Position numbers and translations under genes: made by a program. The notes beneath the pieces are model-generated. The model was not told where the DNA came from. It saw nothing but the letters and a program-made list of their open reading frames with translations, and made no database searches. From assembly GCA_035691485.1 (NCBI GenBank), contig DASSIZ010000013.1, positions 1 to 64,000 on the forward strand: a stretch of DNA of 64,000 bases, read 5' to 3'. This document shows positions 47,950 through 57,122 of the stretch, piece after piece (the first letter of the stretch is position 1; every line of letters begins with the position of its first letter). This DNA comes from Terriglobales bacterium (lineage in GTDB: Bacteria > Acidobacteriota > Terriglobia > Terriglobales > Acidobacteriaceae).

Positions 47950-48828
47950 ATGGACTGGCATAGCCGGCGTATTACTGCGGTCATCGAGAACGCGCTGCTG
48001 GAGGACAGGGCCACGCGCGACGCCACCACCTATGCCTGCATCGAGCCCAACCAGCAGGCCGTCGCGACCATCATGACCAAGCAGGATTGCGTGCTGGCCG
48101 GGCTGGGTTCCATCCCGCGCATCTTTGAAGTGTTCGCGCAGCTCGATGGCACGGTCCGCTCCTTTCCCGACGTCAAGAGCCATCCCGAAGTCTTCGATGG
48201 GGTGCGGCTGAAAAAGGGCGATTTCGTTGCTGTCATCCAGCACAACGCGCGTGTCATCCTCTCCTGCGAGCGCGTGATCCTCAACCTGCTGCAGCGGCTC
48301 AGCGGCATCGCGACCATGACCCGCAAGTTCGTGGACGCCGTCGAGGGCACCGGCACCTACATTCTCGATACCCGCAAGACCGCGCCGGGCTTGCGCATGC
48401 TCGACAAATATGGCGTGCGTTGCGGCGGCGGCCACAATCACCGGCTTGACCTGAGCGATGGCGTTCTGATCAAGAACAACCACATTGCGCTGGCCGGCGG
48501 CATTGCGCCTGCGCTCGAGCGCGCCATCCATAATCGCCGCGGCGATCAGCCCATCGAAATCGAAGTGCGGAACCTGGAAGAGCTGGAGACCGCCCTGCAG
48601 CACGGCGCGGAAGCCATCCTGCTCGACAACATGTCGTTGGAGGACGTCAGGCGGGCGGTCGAACGCGTCTCGCATCACAGCCGGCGCGTGCCCCTGGAAG
48701 TTTCCGGCGGGGTGACTCTGGAAACAGTGCGTGCCTACGCCGAGACGGGCGTGAAATTTATCTCGGTCGGCTCGCTGACGCACTCGCTGTCGGCGGTGGA
48801 CATGAACCTGCGCACCAAACCCGCCTAG
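47950..48828 (+). CDS. nadC: Nicotinate-nucleotide pyrophosphorylase (carboxylating)
   Basis: Makes nicotinate mononucleotide from quinolinate and PRPP in NAD synthesis. The 292 residues show ERVILNLLQRLSGIATMTRKFVD, LDTRKTAPGLRMLDKYGVRCGGGHNHR, DGVLIKNNH, IEIEVRNLEELETAL, ILLDNM and VPLEVSGGV: the complete QPRTase signature. It begins 14 nt after valS with birA 0.7 kb beyond. nadA and nadB are not in the window. Confidence 0.96.
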   Translation: MDWHSRRITAVIENALLEDRATRDATTYACIEPNQQAVATIMTKQDCVLAGLGSIPRIFEVFAQLDGTVRSFPDVKSHPEVFDGVRLKKGDFVAVIQHNARVILSCERVILNLLQRLSGIATMTRKFVDAVEGTGTYILDTRKTAPGLRMLDKYGVRCGGGHNHRLDLSDGVLIKNNHIALAGGIAPALERAIHNRRGDQPIEIEVRNLEELETALQHGAEAILLDNMSLEDVRRAVERVSHHSRRVPLEVSGGVTLETVRAYAETGVKFISVGSLTHSLSAVDMNLRTKPA

Positions 48829-48834
48829 AAAGGT

Positions 48835-48900
48835 ATCCGCTACGGATTACACGGACCAGCACACAGCATTTTTCACCTGTGTTCATCCGGGAAAAAATCA
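48835..48900. repeat. ATCCGTGTAATCCGT-like dispersed phrase
   Basis: CGCTACGGATTACACGG and CCTGTGTTCATCCGGG-AAAAAATC resemble short dispersed intergenic phrases; this is the only clear copy in the window, downstream of nadC. Confidence 0.3.
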
Positions 48901-48911
48901 GTGGCTGTCTG

Positions 48912-49442
48912 TTATTTGCCGACGAAGCGAATGTTGGTTCCCACTCCCGCCGCGTGCGAGCCCACTACCATCAGCGGCGCCAGCCACCACAGCCGCTTGC
49001 CGTCTTGCTTGCGCCGATAGCTCCACCAGAACAGCGCGGCGTTCAGCGGAATGTTGCTGGCGTACATGCCGGCACGGGAGGTCGGCATCAGCGGATCGGA
49101 TTCCACGCAGGTGCGCCGAGCAAGGCAATGCTGCGTCATCTCGAAGTCGGCGACGGTCAGGCCTGCCGCCAGTCCCGCCAGCACCGCAAATTTCTTATCG
49201 AAGACTCTCTTCTTCGGCGCCGCGACAGGTTTGCTTTCGATGACAATCGCCGGCGATGCGATCGCTTCCGCCAAGTCCAGGGCCGGAGGCAGGGCTACGC
49301 GCAGTTCGGTCGCCGAAACCGAAACCAGGGAATGCTCCGGCGCGAAGTTCGTCGACGGTGAATCCGGCAATTCGCCGGCAATCGCGGTCACGGCCAACAG
49401 CAACACCAGCGGCCCGGCCAGCCCGCGCCTTCCCTGTCCCAT
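48912..49442 (-). CDS. Secreted/membrane hypothetical protein
   Basis: 176 residues with a signal peptide (AGPLVLLLAVTAIAGELP), a Pro/Val-rich linker, then VFDKKFAVLAGLAAGLTVADFEMTQHCL and NIPLNAALFWWSYRRKQDGKRLWWLAPLMVVGSH, which suggests two or three short membrane or amphipathic segments. The DFEMTQHCL...DPLMPTSRAGMYA wording is common in Acidobacteriota proteins of unknown role. No partner gene is evident. Confidence 0.55.
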   Translation of the reverse strand: MGQGRRGLAGPLVLLLAVTAIAGELPDSPSTNFAPEHSLVSVSATELRVALPPALDLAEAIASPAIVIESKPVAAPKKRVFDKKFAVLAGLAAGLTVADFEMTQHCLARRTCVESDPLMPTSRAGMYASNIPLNAALFWWSYRRKQDGKRLWWLAPLMVVGSHAAGVGTNIRFVGK

Positions 49443-49542
49443 TCATCCTCCTGATTGTGGGGAGGCCACGAATATAGGCAGGAGCCGCGGTGGTGACACT
49501 CGGGCGTTCCCGCGAATTGTCCCGGCGATTCACCTTAGTCCC

Positions 49543-50691
49543 ATGATTCCTTCCATTGGAAACCGGGCACTTGTGGAGCATAATTCCGGTATTCCTCGCA
49601 ACAGCACAACGCGGACGCGGCGGTCGCTGCGGTCAGTCGCCGCTGTGCGCGCGCGCGATGTCGGACTGACCGACGCTCGACTGGGGCGCGTGGTGCGGCT
49701 GCTCTCCGACCATGCCATGGTCGTGGTCAGCGGGACCAAGCTGGCGCAGGAAATCGCGGCCAGCCGTTCTGAAGTCTGGCGGCTGGTGCAGCACTTGCGC
49801 CGGTTGGGCGTGCGCATTGCCGGCCGCCCGGCGACGGGATACCAGATTGAAAGCGTCCCCGATCTGCTCTTGCCGGAATTCCTTGCCCCGGCGCTGAAGG
49901 GCACCATCTTCGCCGATCATATCCACCATTACTTCCGGGTTGGATCGACTAATGCGGACGCCATGCAGGCTGCGGCCGGCGTCACTCCTGACCACGGCAG
50001 GGCACGAAAGCCGCATGCGGCGGCAGCACCGGCGCCGGAAGGGACCGTGTACGTTGCCGAGGAGCAGACGGCGGGGCGCGGACGCGGAGGCCACGGCTGG
50101 CATTCGGCGCGGTCGGCGGGAATCTATTGTTCCGCGGTCCTGCGTCCTGCGCTGCCGCCGGCAGACGTGCTCTTGCTTTCGCTGGCCGCCGGCTTGGCGG
50201 TGCGCGAGGCGGTCGAACAAGTCACAGGCCTGCGTGCTGATCTGCGCTGGCCCAACGACCTGCTGCTGGGCGGCAGAAAATTCTGTGGCATCCTCATCGA
50301 AATGAATGCCGAGACCACGCGCGTGCGCTACGCCGTAGTCGGGTTCGGCATGAACGTCAACCAGGAGTCCTTTCCCGCCAGCCTCGATTCGCTCGCCACT
50401 TCCTTGCGCATCGAAAGCGGCAGGGCCTGGTCGAGGGTAGAGCTGACCTCGGCTTTGCTAAAATCCCTCGATCGCGAGTACCGCACCCTTGCCGATTCCG
50501 CAGCGCGCGCGGAAATACGGCGGCGCTTCGAGCAGCATTCTTCCTCGGCGCGCGGTTGCCGGGTGCGCGTGGAAGAAGACGGAGGCTACGAAGGCTTCAC
50601 CGAAGGCCTCGACGAACGCGGATTCTTGCGGGTGCGAACCGAGAGCGGGTTGCGCACGGTGCTGTCAGGCGGAGTGAGAAAGATTGAGTAA
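49543..50691 (+). CDS. birA: Biotin operon repressor/biotin-[acetyl-CoA-carboxylase] ligase
   Basis: Attaches biotin to carboxylase carrier domains and may repress biotin genes. 382 residues from ATG 49543. An N-terminal HTH (LLSDHAMVVVSGTKLAQEIAASRSEVWRLVQHLRRLGV) is present, so it may be a repressor. The catalytic domain has VGSTNADAM, EEQTAGRGRGGHGWHS, LRWPNDLLLGGRKFCGILIEM and VVGFGMNVN. A linker of about 20 residues after VTPDH is longer than usual. The N-terminal ~45 residues are unusual and a CATAAT box lies within them, so the true start may be later. Confidence 0.93.
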   Translation: MIPSIGNRALVEHNSGIPRNSTTRTRRSLRSVAAVRARDVGLTDARLGRVVRLLSDHAMVVVSGTKLAQEIAASRSEVWRLVQHLRRLGVRIAGRPATGYQIESVPDLLLPEFLAPALKGTIFADHIHHYFRVGSTNADAMQAAAGVTPDHGRARKPHAAAAPAPEGTVYVAEEQTAGRGRGGHGWHSARSAGIYCSAVLRPALPPADVLLLSLAAGLAVREAVEQVTGLRADLRWPNDLLLGGRKFCGILIEMNAETTRVRYAVVGFGMNVNQESFPASLDSLATSLRIESGRAWSRVELTSALLKSLDREYRTLADSAARAEIRRRFEQHSSSARGCRVRVEEDGGYEGFTEGLDERGFLRVRTESGLRTVLSGGVRKIE

Positions 50692-50698
50692 TGGGTAG

Positions 50699-50752
50699 GG
50701 CACGGCTTCAGCCGTGCCGCCCGGGAGCTGTCAAAAATGAGGGCTTTAGCCC
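50699..50752. repeat. Twin palindromes between birA and coaX
   Basis: GGCACGGC-TTCA-GCCGTGCC (50699-50718) and GGGCTT-TAGCCC (50741-50752) are two hairpins in the 83-nt spacer. The first type is frequent in Acidobacteriota intergenic DNA. Confidence 0.5.
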
Positions 50753-50774
50753 CGGAGGGAAAGAATCACTAAAA

Positions 50775-51599
50775 ATGCTTCTCGTTCTTGATGTCGGCAA
50801 CACGAACACGGTTTTGGGCGTCTTCGAAGCCACTGTCGGTTTCGACCGCGACAGCGAACCCGCGCGCCTGCTGGCGCACTGGCGCGTCGCCACCATCAAG
50901 ACGCAGACCGTGGACGAGTACGGCGTGCTGTTCCGCAACCTGTTCGCCATGGCCGAACTGGAAGTCGCGCAGGTGAAGGGAATTGTGATCTCTTCGGTAG
51001 TGCCGCCCATGGACACCACGCTGCGCGAAGTCTGCGAACAATATTTCCGCACCAAGCCGCTGTTCATCGAGCCGGGGGTAAAGACCGGGATGCCGGTGCA
51101 CTACGACAACCCGGCGGAAGTCGGCGCCGATCGCGTGGTCAACGGTGTGGCCGCTTACCAGAAATTCGGCGGGCCGTGCATTGTGGTGGATTTCGGCACC
51201 GCCACCACCTTCGACGCGATCTCCGTCAAGGGCGAGTACCTGGGCGGGGTGATCGCGCCCGGGATTGGCATTTCCGCGGATGCGCTTTTCGAGCACACGG
51301 CGCGGTTGCCGCGGGTTGACATACGCAAGCCCGCGAAGATTATTGCCACCAATACGGTGAACAGCCTGCAAGCCGGTTTGTTTTATGGCTATCTTGGCCT
51401 GGTGGATGGCATCCTGGAGCGGCTGATCGCGGAACTTGGCGAGAAGACCAAGGTGGTCGCTACCGGCGGTCTCGGCAGCCTGATCGGCGCGCACTCGCGG
51501 TTCATCACCGAGGTGGACGACCTGCTGACGCTGGAGGGCCTGCGCCTCATCTGGGAGCGCAACCAGGCGACCGCCGCGAAAAAGAAAAGCGCCAAGTAG
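50775..51599 (+). CDS. coaX: Type III pantothenate kinase
   Basis: Phosphorylates pantothenate, the first step of CoA synthesis; the type III enzyme is not inhibited by CoA. 274 residues with MLLVLDVGNTNTVLGVFE (phosphate loop), IVISSVVPPMDTTL, PAEVGADRVVNGVAAY, CIVVDFGTATTFDAI, GGVIAPGIGIS and VVATGGLGSLI. The start is ATG 50775; a GGAGGG is about 15 nt upstream. It follows birA, and the BirA-CoaX pairing is common. Confidence 0.96.
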   Translation: MLLVLDVGNTNTVLGVFEATVGFDRDSEPARLLAHWRVATIKTQTVDEYGVLFRNLFAMAELEVAQVKGIVISSVVPPMDTTLREVCEQYFRTKPLFIEPGVKTGMPVHYDNPAEVGADRVVNGVAAYQKFGGPCIVVDFGTATTFDAISVKGEYLGGVIAPGIGISADALFEHTARLPRVDIRKPAKIIATNTVNSLQAGLFYGYLGLVDGILERLIAELGEKTKVVATGGLGSLIGAHSRFITEVDDLLTLEGLRLIWERNQATAAKKKSAK

Positions 51600-51683
51600 C
51601 TACAAAAGCCGAGAGTCCCGACTGACCGGTCAATCCCGATCATCTGAAATCCTAATGACGCGGCTCGTCTCGGTATCTCCGCT

Positions 51684-51706
51684 CGAAACGCGAAACGTGA
51701 AACCTC
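51684..51706. repeat. CGAAACGCGAAACGTGAAACCT repeat (family A, third site)
   Basis: Nearly identical to the reverse complement at 40295-40316, and to the forward copy at 5691-5710. Confidence 0.55.
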
Positions 51707-51741
51707 GCCCTGATGAAAGTCTGTTCTTCGCCCGCTGATCT

Positions 51742-52476
51742 ATGGCAGATTGTTTTTGCGTGGAAAACTACTTCAACTACTTCACCGAAATCGAGGAGCA
51801 CTTCCAGCGCCGCCGCGGCACCATCCTGCTGCTTTCGACGCTTGACTGGGCGTTGATCGAGACCTGGAAGGATGCCGGCATTCCGCTGGAAGCCGCGCTG
51901 CGCGGCATTGACGCTGCCTTCGCGCGCTGGGAGCGGCGCCCGTCGAAGACGCGCAAGGTCAACAGCCTTGCCTATTGCGCGCAGGAGATCCTGGCCGCCG
52001 CCGAGGAAATGAAGGAGGCGGAGGTGGGAACCGCGCGTGCGGAAAAACCTGAGGCTGGATTTGCGCCGGCCGAAGTCGCCGCCTACCTGGAACGCAACGC
52101 TGCGGCCATTGAGGCTTCAACCGCCGGCTTGCCCGCCAGTTCGCAAGCCCTCGCCCGCGAAACCGCGCGCTCTCTAGGCGCGCTTGCCCGATCCTGTGTG
52201 CCGCGGGTCTCTGAACCGCATACCGGCGCGGCCATCCCATTAGAGGACTTCGAGCGCCGCCTCACCGTGCTGGAAGAAAAACTGTTCGCATCTTTGTTAG
52301 CAGCCACACCGGATGAGCAACTGGTGGCCGTCCGCGCCGAGGCCGACCGCGAACTGGCGCCCTATCGTCGCAACATGAGCGCGCCGCAGATCGAGCAGTT
52401 GCTGAAGCAATACGTTCACAAGCGCCTGCTGGAGAAATTCGGACTGCCCCGCCTGAGCCTCTTCTATATGCAGTGA
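51742..52476 (+). CDS. Conserved hypothetical protein
   Basis: 244 residues, mostly helical: N-terminal FCVENYFNYFTEIEEHFQRRRG and STLDWALIETWKDAGIPLEAALRGIDAAFARWERRP, then an Ala/Glu-rich middle part and C-terminal QIEQLLKQYVHKRLLEKFGLPRLSLFY. No signal peptide, membrane segment or known domain is visible. Its place before the RNA methyltransferase gene gives no clear hint. The GC-rich third positions and length support coding. Confidence 0.65.
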   Translation: MADCFCVENYFNYFTEIEEHFQRRRGTILLLSTLDWALIETWKDAGIPLEAALRGIDAAFARWERRPSKTRKVNSLAYCAQEILAAAEEMKEAEVGTARAEKPEAGFAPAEVAAYLERNAAAIEASTAGLPASSQALARETARSLGALARSCVPRVSEPHTGAAIPLEDFERRLTVLEEKLFASLLAATPDEQLVAVRAEADRELAPYRRNMSAPQIEQLLKQYVHKRLLEKFGLPRLSLFYMQ

Positions 52477-52553
52477 TCGCGCATGAGTGCGTTGGTCATG
52501 CGTCATTCTTCATTCTGAATTCTTCATTCCTCTTCCGTGTCTCGGTGTGCCGC

Positions 52554-52559
52554 TATAAT
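52554..52559 (+). promoter_or_regulatory. -10 box (TATAAT) of the TrmA/RlmD gene, leaderless TTG
   Basis: A perfect TATAAT is followed by CGCCGC and TTG at 52566. Confidence 0.5.
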
Positions 52560-52565
52560 CGCCGC

Positions 52566-53879
52566 TTGGAACTAACCATCGAGAAGCTGATCTACGGCGG
52601 CGACGGCCTGGCGCATCTGCCGCCCGACGAACACGGCAAAGGCAAAGCCGTTTTCGTTCCTTTTGTGCTTCCGGCCGAGCGCGTTGACGTCACCCTCAGC
52701 GACAGTAAGCCTGGATTTGCGCGTGCCCGGCTGAACCACGTGCTCCAGCCATCACCCGCGCGCATCGAGCCCGCCTGCCCCTACTTCGGCCAGTGCGGCG
52801 GATGCCAGTACCAGCAGGTGCCGTACGAACAGCAGGTACGGATCAAGTCGGAGATCCTGCGCGAGACGCTTCGCCGTATCGCCAAGCTGGAATTCCCCGG
52901 CGAGATTCGCGCCCACCCTTCGCTGCCTTGGAATTACCGCAATCGCTCGCGCATGCGCGTCCGCACCGAGCCCGAATTTGCCATCGGCTACAACCGTTTC
53001 GCGTCGCACGCGCTGCTCTCCGTGCGCGAGTGCCCCATCAGCTCGCCTCTCATCAATCGCGCTTTGGCGGCGGTATGGAAGCTCGGCGAAGCCGCGAGCA
53101 TTCCCGCCGGCGTTACGGAAATCGAGTTCTTCGCCAATGCCAAAGATTCCGAACTGCTCCTGGAGGTTTCGGTTACGCCACAGCGCGCGCGCGAGCTGCT
53201 CCCGGTCGGGGAGTTTGCGCAAGCGCTGCGGCACGAGCTGCCGAACATCGTCGGCGTCGTTCCCTTTCGAGCAACCGCGAACTCCAGCGCAGTCCGCATC
53301 GCGGGGCCCAAAGAACAGAAGGCGAACTTCGGAGCGGATTGCCTCCGCTATCGCGCTGCCCAAGCCGAGTACCGTGTCAGTGCCGGGTCTTTTTTTCAGG
53401 CCAACCGTTTCCTGCTCGACGAAATGGTTGCACTGGTAACGGACGGCCGCAGCGGCGGTTTTGCGCTCGATCTTTACGCCGGCGTCGGATTGTTTTCCCT
53501 CGCCCTGGCGCAAAACTTCCGGCAGGTCGCGGCGGTGGAGTCCTCGGAATCGTCATTCTCTGACCTGCGCGCCAATTTGCCCAGAAACGCTGCCGCTTAC
53601 CGGACTGACGTTCAAAGTTTCCTCACCCAAGTTCCATCCGAAACGCGATTCGACTGCGTCGTCCTCGATCCTCCCCGTGGAGGTTTGGGCGAAAAGGTGG
53701 CGCGCGCCGTTGCCGCCATGAAGGCGCAGCATCTGGCTTACGTTTCCTGCGACCCGGCTACGCTGGCGCGCGACCTCGGCATCCTTAACGCCGCCGGCTA
53801 TCGCATTCGCGAGATTCACCTGCTCGACCTCTTCCCGCAAACGTTCCATATCGAAACTCTGGTGGCGCTGGAGCGCTAA
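52566..53879 (+). CDS. 23S rRNA (uracil-5-)-methyltransferase RlmD/TrmA family
   Basis: SAM-dependent m5U methylation of rRNA or tRNA. 437 residues from TTG 52566; the TRAM domain starts at ELTIEKLIYGGDGLAHL. The 4Fe-4S cluster Cys are in PACPYFGQCGGCQYQ; the methylase core has SAGSFFQANRFL, ALDLYAGVGLFSLALA, VVLDPPRGGLG and the catalytic Cys in LAYVSCDPATLARDL. The frame extends upstream to 52473, but that part (ECVGHASFF...) is not family-like. TATAAT 6 nt upstream makes the TTG a probable leaderless start. Confidence 0.94.
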   Translation: MELTIEKLIYGGDGLAHLPPDEHGKGKAVFVPFVLPAERVDVTLSDSKPGFARARLNHVLQPSPARIEPACPYFGQCGGCQYQQVPYEQQVRIKSEILRETLRRIAKLEFPGEIRAHPSLPWNYRNRSRMRVRTEPEFAIGYNRFASHALLSVRECPISSPLINRALAAVWKLGEAASIPAGVTEIEFFANAKDSELLLEVSVTPQRARELLPVGEFAQALRHELPNIVGVVPFRATANSSAVRIAGPKEQKANFGADCLRYRAAQAEYRVSAGSFFQANRFLLDEMVALVTDGRSGGFALDLYAGVGLFSLALAQNFRQVAAVESSESSFSDLRANLPRNAAAYRTDVQSFLTQVPSETRFDCVVLDPPRGGLGEKVARAVAAMKAQHLAYVSCDPATLARDLGILNAAGYRIREIHLLDLFPQTFHIETLVALER

Positions 53880-53928
53880 CTTCCGGGTTCTCGACCAGTA
53901 TTCCGCTCCATAATTAGTGGTTCTGCTT

Positions 53929-56568
53929 ATGCAACCGGCTGTTGACACGCCGCCGTACGAGCGTCTGCCCGCGGTGTTTGCCGCGCTGGCATTTGCTTGC
54001 GGAATCCTGCTCGACTCGCTGGCGTGGCGCCCCCCGATGTGGTGGGCAGTCGCGGCGGTGACATTCGTTCTGGCGGCAATCGTTTTTTTTCGTAAGCATG
54101 CGATCCTGGCGGTGATAGCTGCTTTTTGCGCCATCGCCGCGCTGGGATGCCTGGCCGCCGGTGCTCGCAATTCCGAGGCCTCCGGTTCCCTTCGTGCGCA
54201 GCAGGTCACGCCCTTTCTCGACGGATCGGAAGCGACGATCACTGCCCACGTCGTCAAGGACGGCGTTGTACGCTTGCTCTCCGGCGATCGCCGTCAGATC
54301 GTCGAGATCGAAACCGAGGCAATGGATCGGTGCGGCACAGATACCCGGGTCGGAGACCCGTGCCACACGCTCGCGCGCGCCGGCATCCGCCTGACCCTCT
54401 ACTCGCGCGAGGAATCGGAAGACGCCGTCGCCTCTGAAACCGCCGAGCGCCATCAGTTTCTTTACGGTGAGCGCCTGCGTTTTACTACTCGCCTTCGCGA
54501 GCCCCGTAATTTCGGCAATCCCGGCGCGTGGGACTATCGCGGATATCTCGCCGGGCGCGGTATCACCGCGCTGGCCGCTGTCCGTGCCGATCGTGTCGAA
54601 CTGCTCCCGGGTTTCAGCGGCACGACTGCCGGAGTGTGGACCAGCCGCGCTCGCCGCAGCATCCTTTCTCGCGTGCACGCCTTGTGGGATCCGCAGCGCG
54701 CCGCGCTGATCGATGCCATGCTCATCGGCGACACCGCTTCCATTCATCGCGACACCCGCATGGCCTTCCAGCGCACCGGCGTGTACCACATCCTGGTGGT
54801 CTCGGGAATGAACGTCAGCATCTTGGCTTTCGTGATCTTCTGGGTGCTGCGTCGGCTGCGGGTCAGCGACGTGGTCTCCTCCGCGGTGACGGTTGTAATG
54901 TCGCTTGGCTACGCCTGTCTGGCCGACTTGGGCGCGCCGGTCCTGCGCGCCGTCCTCATGCTCTCCGTTTATCTCGGCGCCCGCCTCCTTTACCGCGACC
55001 GTGCCGCGCTCAATGCCGTCGGCATCGCCGCCCTGGTGCTGCTGGCGATGGATCCGCGCTCCCTCTCCGACCCCAGTTTTCAGCTGACCTTTGGCGCTGT
55101 GTTGGCCATCGCCGGGATTGGCGTGCCACTGTTGCGGCGAACCTCGGAGCCGTACCGTCTCGCCCTGTCAGTTATCGATGACCCCGAGCTCGACCTCGCT
55201 ATGCCCCCGCGTGCAGCCCAGTTCCGGCTCGATATGCGGCTGCTCTGCGGGCGGCTGGCCAAGCTGACCGGCCCATGGATGTCGCGCCTTGTGGTGATGG
55301 GCATTCCGCGCATCGCCGTTGCCACCTACGAGGTGCTCGTGATTTCCATCGTCGCGCAGTTCGCGCTCACGCTGCCGATGATCGTCTATTTTCACCGCGC
55401 CACGGTTGTCGGCCTTCCCGCAAACGCCGTGGTCGTGCCTTTGACCGGTGTGCTGATGCCGGCCGCGGCGGCGGCGCTGGCGCTCTCCTGCGTCTCCCCG
55501 GTGCTGGCGAAACCCGCGATCATGGTCACCGCTTGGTCGCTGGACGGGATTACCGGCTCCATCCGCGTGCTCGGCGGCTTGCGCGCCGCGGATTGGCGCG
55601 TGCCTCCGCCCACAGTCATGGCCGCCGCTTCCGCCGCTTTGGCGTTCCTGTTTTGCCTCTGGTCGCTCCGCCAGCGCCGCCGGGCGCTGGTGTTCGCCGG
55701 GGTGGGAGCGCTCGCGCTATCGGCCTTGCTCCTGACGGTGCTTCCCCGCAGGCCGCAATGGACGGCCGGGGTGCTGGAGATTACCGCGATCGATGTCGGC
55801 CAGGCGGATTGCGCGCTGCTCGTTACACCCGAAGGCAAGACATTGTTGGTGGACGCCGCCGGCGCGCTTGGCCCCTCGCACTCTGAGTTCGATTTCGGCG
55901 AAGACGTGATCGCTCCTTACCTGTGGTCGCGCGGGATCACCCGGCTGGACGCCGCCGTGCTCACCCACGCCCATGCCGATCACCTCGGTGGCATGGCCAC
56001 CATCATCAGCACCTTCCGCCCGCGCGAACTCTGGGTCGGACCGAACGCGCCGACTGCCTCCTACACCTACCTGCTGCGTCACGCGTCGGCCAACAATGTC
56101 GCCGTCATCCGCCGCAGCGCTGGCGACACCTTTCAATTCGGCGGCACCGGCTTCGAAGTGCTCTCACCGCCGCCCGGCTGGCAGGTTGCGAAGAATCCAC
56201 GCAACAACGATTCGCTGGTTTTGAGGGTTCGCTACCGGAATTCGGCGGCGCTGTTGCCCGCCGATGCGGAGAAAAAGATCGAGCGTGCCGTGCTCGACAA
56301 CGGGCTCCAACCCCAGGCCAATTTGCTCAAGGTGGCCCACAACGGCAGCCTGACCTCCAGCACTCCGCAATTCCTCGACCGCGTGCATCCGCAGTTCGCG
56401 GTCATTTCGGTGGGCTACCGGAATTCTTTTCGGCATCCGCGACCGGAGGTGCTGCAGCGCCTGGCGGAGCGGGGCATCATCACCTATCGCACCGACACCT
56501 TCGGCGCTGTCGGTTTTTATCTCGACGGCGAGCAGGTCAAGCCGGTTCTTCCTCTTCACCCGAACTGA
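53929..56568 (+). CDS. comEC: ComEC/Rec2 DNA-uptake channel
   Basis: Inner-membrane channel for transforming DNA. At 879 residues it has the DUF4131 N-terminus with membrane helices, a Competence domain (GVYHILVVSGMNVSILAFVIFWVL) with many helices, and a C-terminal metallo-beta-lactamase domain with THAHADHLGGM (HxHxDH at 680-685) and LLKVAHNGS. The periplasmic OB part contains TDTRVGDPCHTLAR, encoded by a palindromic repeat (54346-54368). Its 3' end overlaps the opposite DUF2007 gene by 32 nt. Confidence 0.93.
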   Translation: MQPAVDTPPYERLPAVFAALAFACGILLDSLAWRPPMWWAVAAVTFVLAAIVFFRKHAILAVIAAFCAIAALGCLAAGARNSEASGSLRAQQVTPFLDGSEATITAHVVKDGVVRLLSGDRRQIVEIETEAMDRCGTDTRVGDPCHTLARAGIRLTLYSREESEDAVASETAERHQFLYGERLRFTTRLREPRNFGNPGAWDYRGYLAGRGITALAAVRADRVELLPGFSGTTAGVWTSRARRSILSRVHALWDPQRAALIDAMLIGDTASIHRDTRMAFQRTGVYHILVVSGMNVSILAFVIFWVLRRLRVSDVVSSAVTVVMSLGYACLADLGAPVLRAVLMLSVYLGARLLYRDRAALNAVGIAALVLLAMDPRSLSDPSFQLTFGAVLAIAGIGVPLLRRTSEPYRLALSVIDDPELDLAMPPRAAQFRLDMRLLCGRLAKLTGPWMSRLVVMGIPRIAVATYEVLVISIVAQFALTLPMIVYFHRATVVGLPANAVVVPLTGVLMPAAAAALALSCVSPVLAKPAIMVTAWSLDGITGSIRVLGGLRAADWRVPPPTVMAAASAALAFLFCLWSLRQRRRALVFAGVGALALSALLLTVLPRRPQWTAGVLEITAIDVGQADCALLVTPEGKTLLVDAAGALGPSHSEFDFGEDVIAPYLWSRGITRLDAAVLTHAHADHLGGMATIISTFRPRELWVGPNAPTASYTYLLRHASANNVAVIRRSAGDTFQFGGTGFEVLSPPPGWQVAKNPRNNDSLVLRVRYRNSAALLPADAEKKIERAVLDNGLQPQANLLKVAHNGSLTSSTPQFLDRVHPQFAVISVGYRNSFRHPRPEVLQRLAERGIITYRTDTFGAVGFYLDGEQVKPVLPLHPN
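54346..54368. repeat. Palindromic repeat CGGGTCGGAGACCCGTGCCACAC in comEC (family E)
   Basis: Nearly the same sequence as in valS (GGGTCGGAAACCCGCGCCACAC) and in frame here too. Compare 58198-58222. Confidence 0.6.
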
Positions 56569-56824
56569 GTTCGTTGTCGGCGTTCAGTTCGCCGCTGGCG
56601 AGCGCTTCCTCGATGATCCGGCGCGCCTCCTCCGCATCTTCCGCCGAGACCTTGACCACCGTATCACCGACCCCGGGCAGCACGTCCTGCGGAGCCTCAG
56701 TCGCCGTGATCATGCAGTCAATCCCGGCGGATTCCAGCAGCCCGCTTACCACCATCGCTTCCGACTCTTCTTTCGCGCCAAACACTTCGACCAGCTCTTC
56801 ATTCGGCATCGGCTTGGTGGCCAT
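56537..56824 (-). CDS. DUF2007 family protein
   Basis: 95 residues with an acidic C-terminus (GELNADNELSSGEEEEPA). EELVEVFGAKEESEAMVVSGLLESAGIDCMI and VKVSAEDAEEARRIIEEAL match DUF2007 (PF09413), proposed to be signalling proteins of ACT-like fold. It converges with comEC and overlaps its last 32 nt. Function is unknown. Confidence 0.85.
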   Translation of the reverse strand: MATKPMPNEELVEVFGAKEESEAMVVSGLLESAGIDCMITATEAPQDVLPGVGDTVVKVSAEDAEEARRIIEEALASGELNADNELSSGEEEEPA

Positions 56825-57122
56825 AGTCCCCCCCTTACTTGAGATGCGCCCCGCTTGTTACTTTCGTTATCCGCAATTCCGCTTGCCGGGTTTGCGACCC
56901 GGGGTATGATGCGCCTTGGACTGCAAATCGTAACAAAATTTCCGCGCCCGAGGATGGTAGTTGCTGCAGCAGGCGGCAAGGCTCGTGCCGCTCCGGGAAA
57001 ACCGTACGTAATCGCCGCTCGGGTTAGCCCTGAAATCCGCAACCAGGGCGGGTTCTATTGCTGGCTGGACGCATCCAATGAGAACGGCATGCGGGGGTGA
57101 CTTTCATTTCTCAAGGGACCAC
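56825..57122. other. 298-nt spacer between divergent genes
   Basis: It holds a CGGGTTTGCGACCCGGG hairpin at about 56888-56904 and a 64-codon plus frame (56906-57100, MMRLGLQIVTKF...) with a TATGAT overlapping its start; support is too weak to call a gene. AAGGGA precedes the ATG at 57123. Confidence 0.3.
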
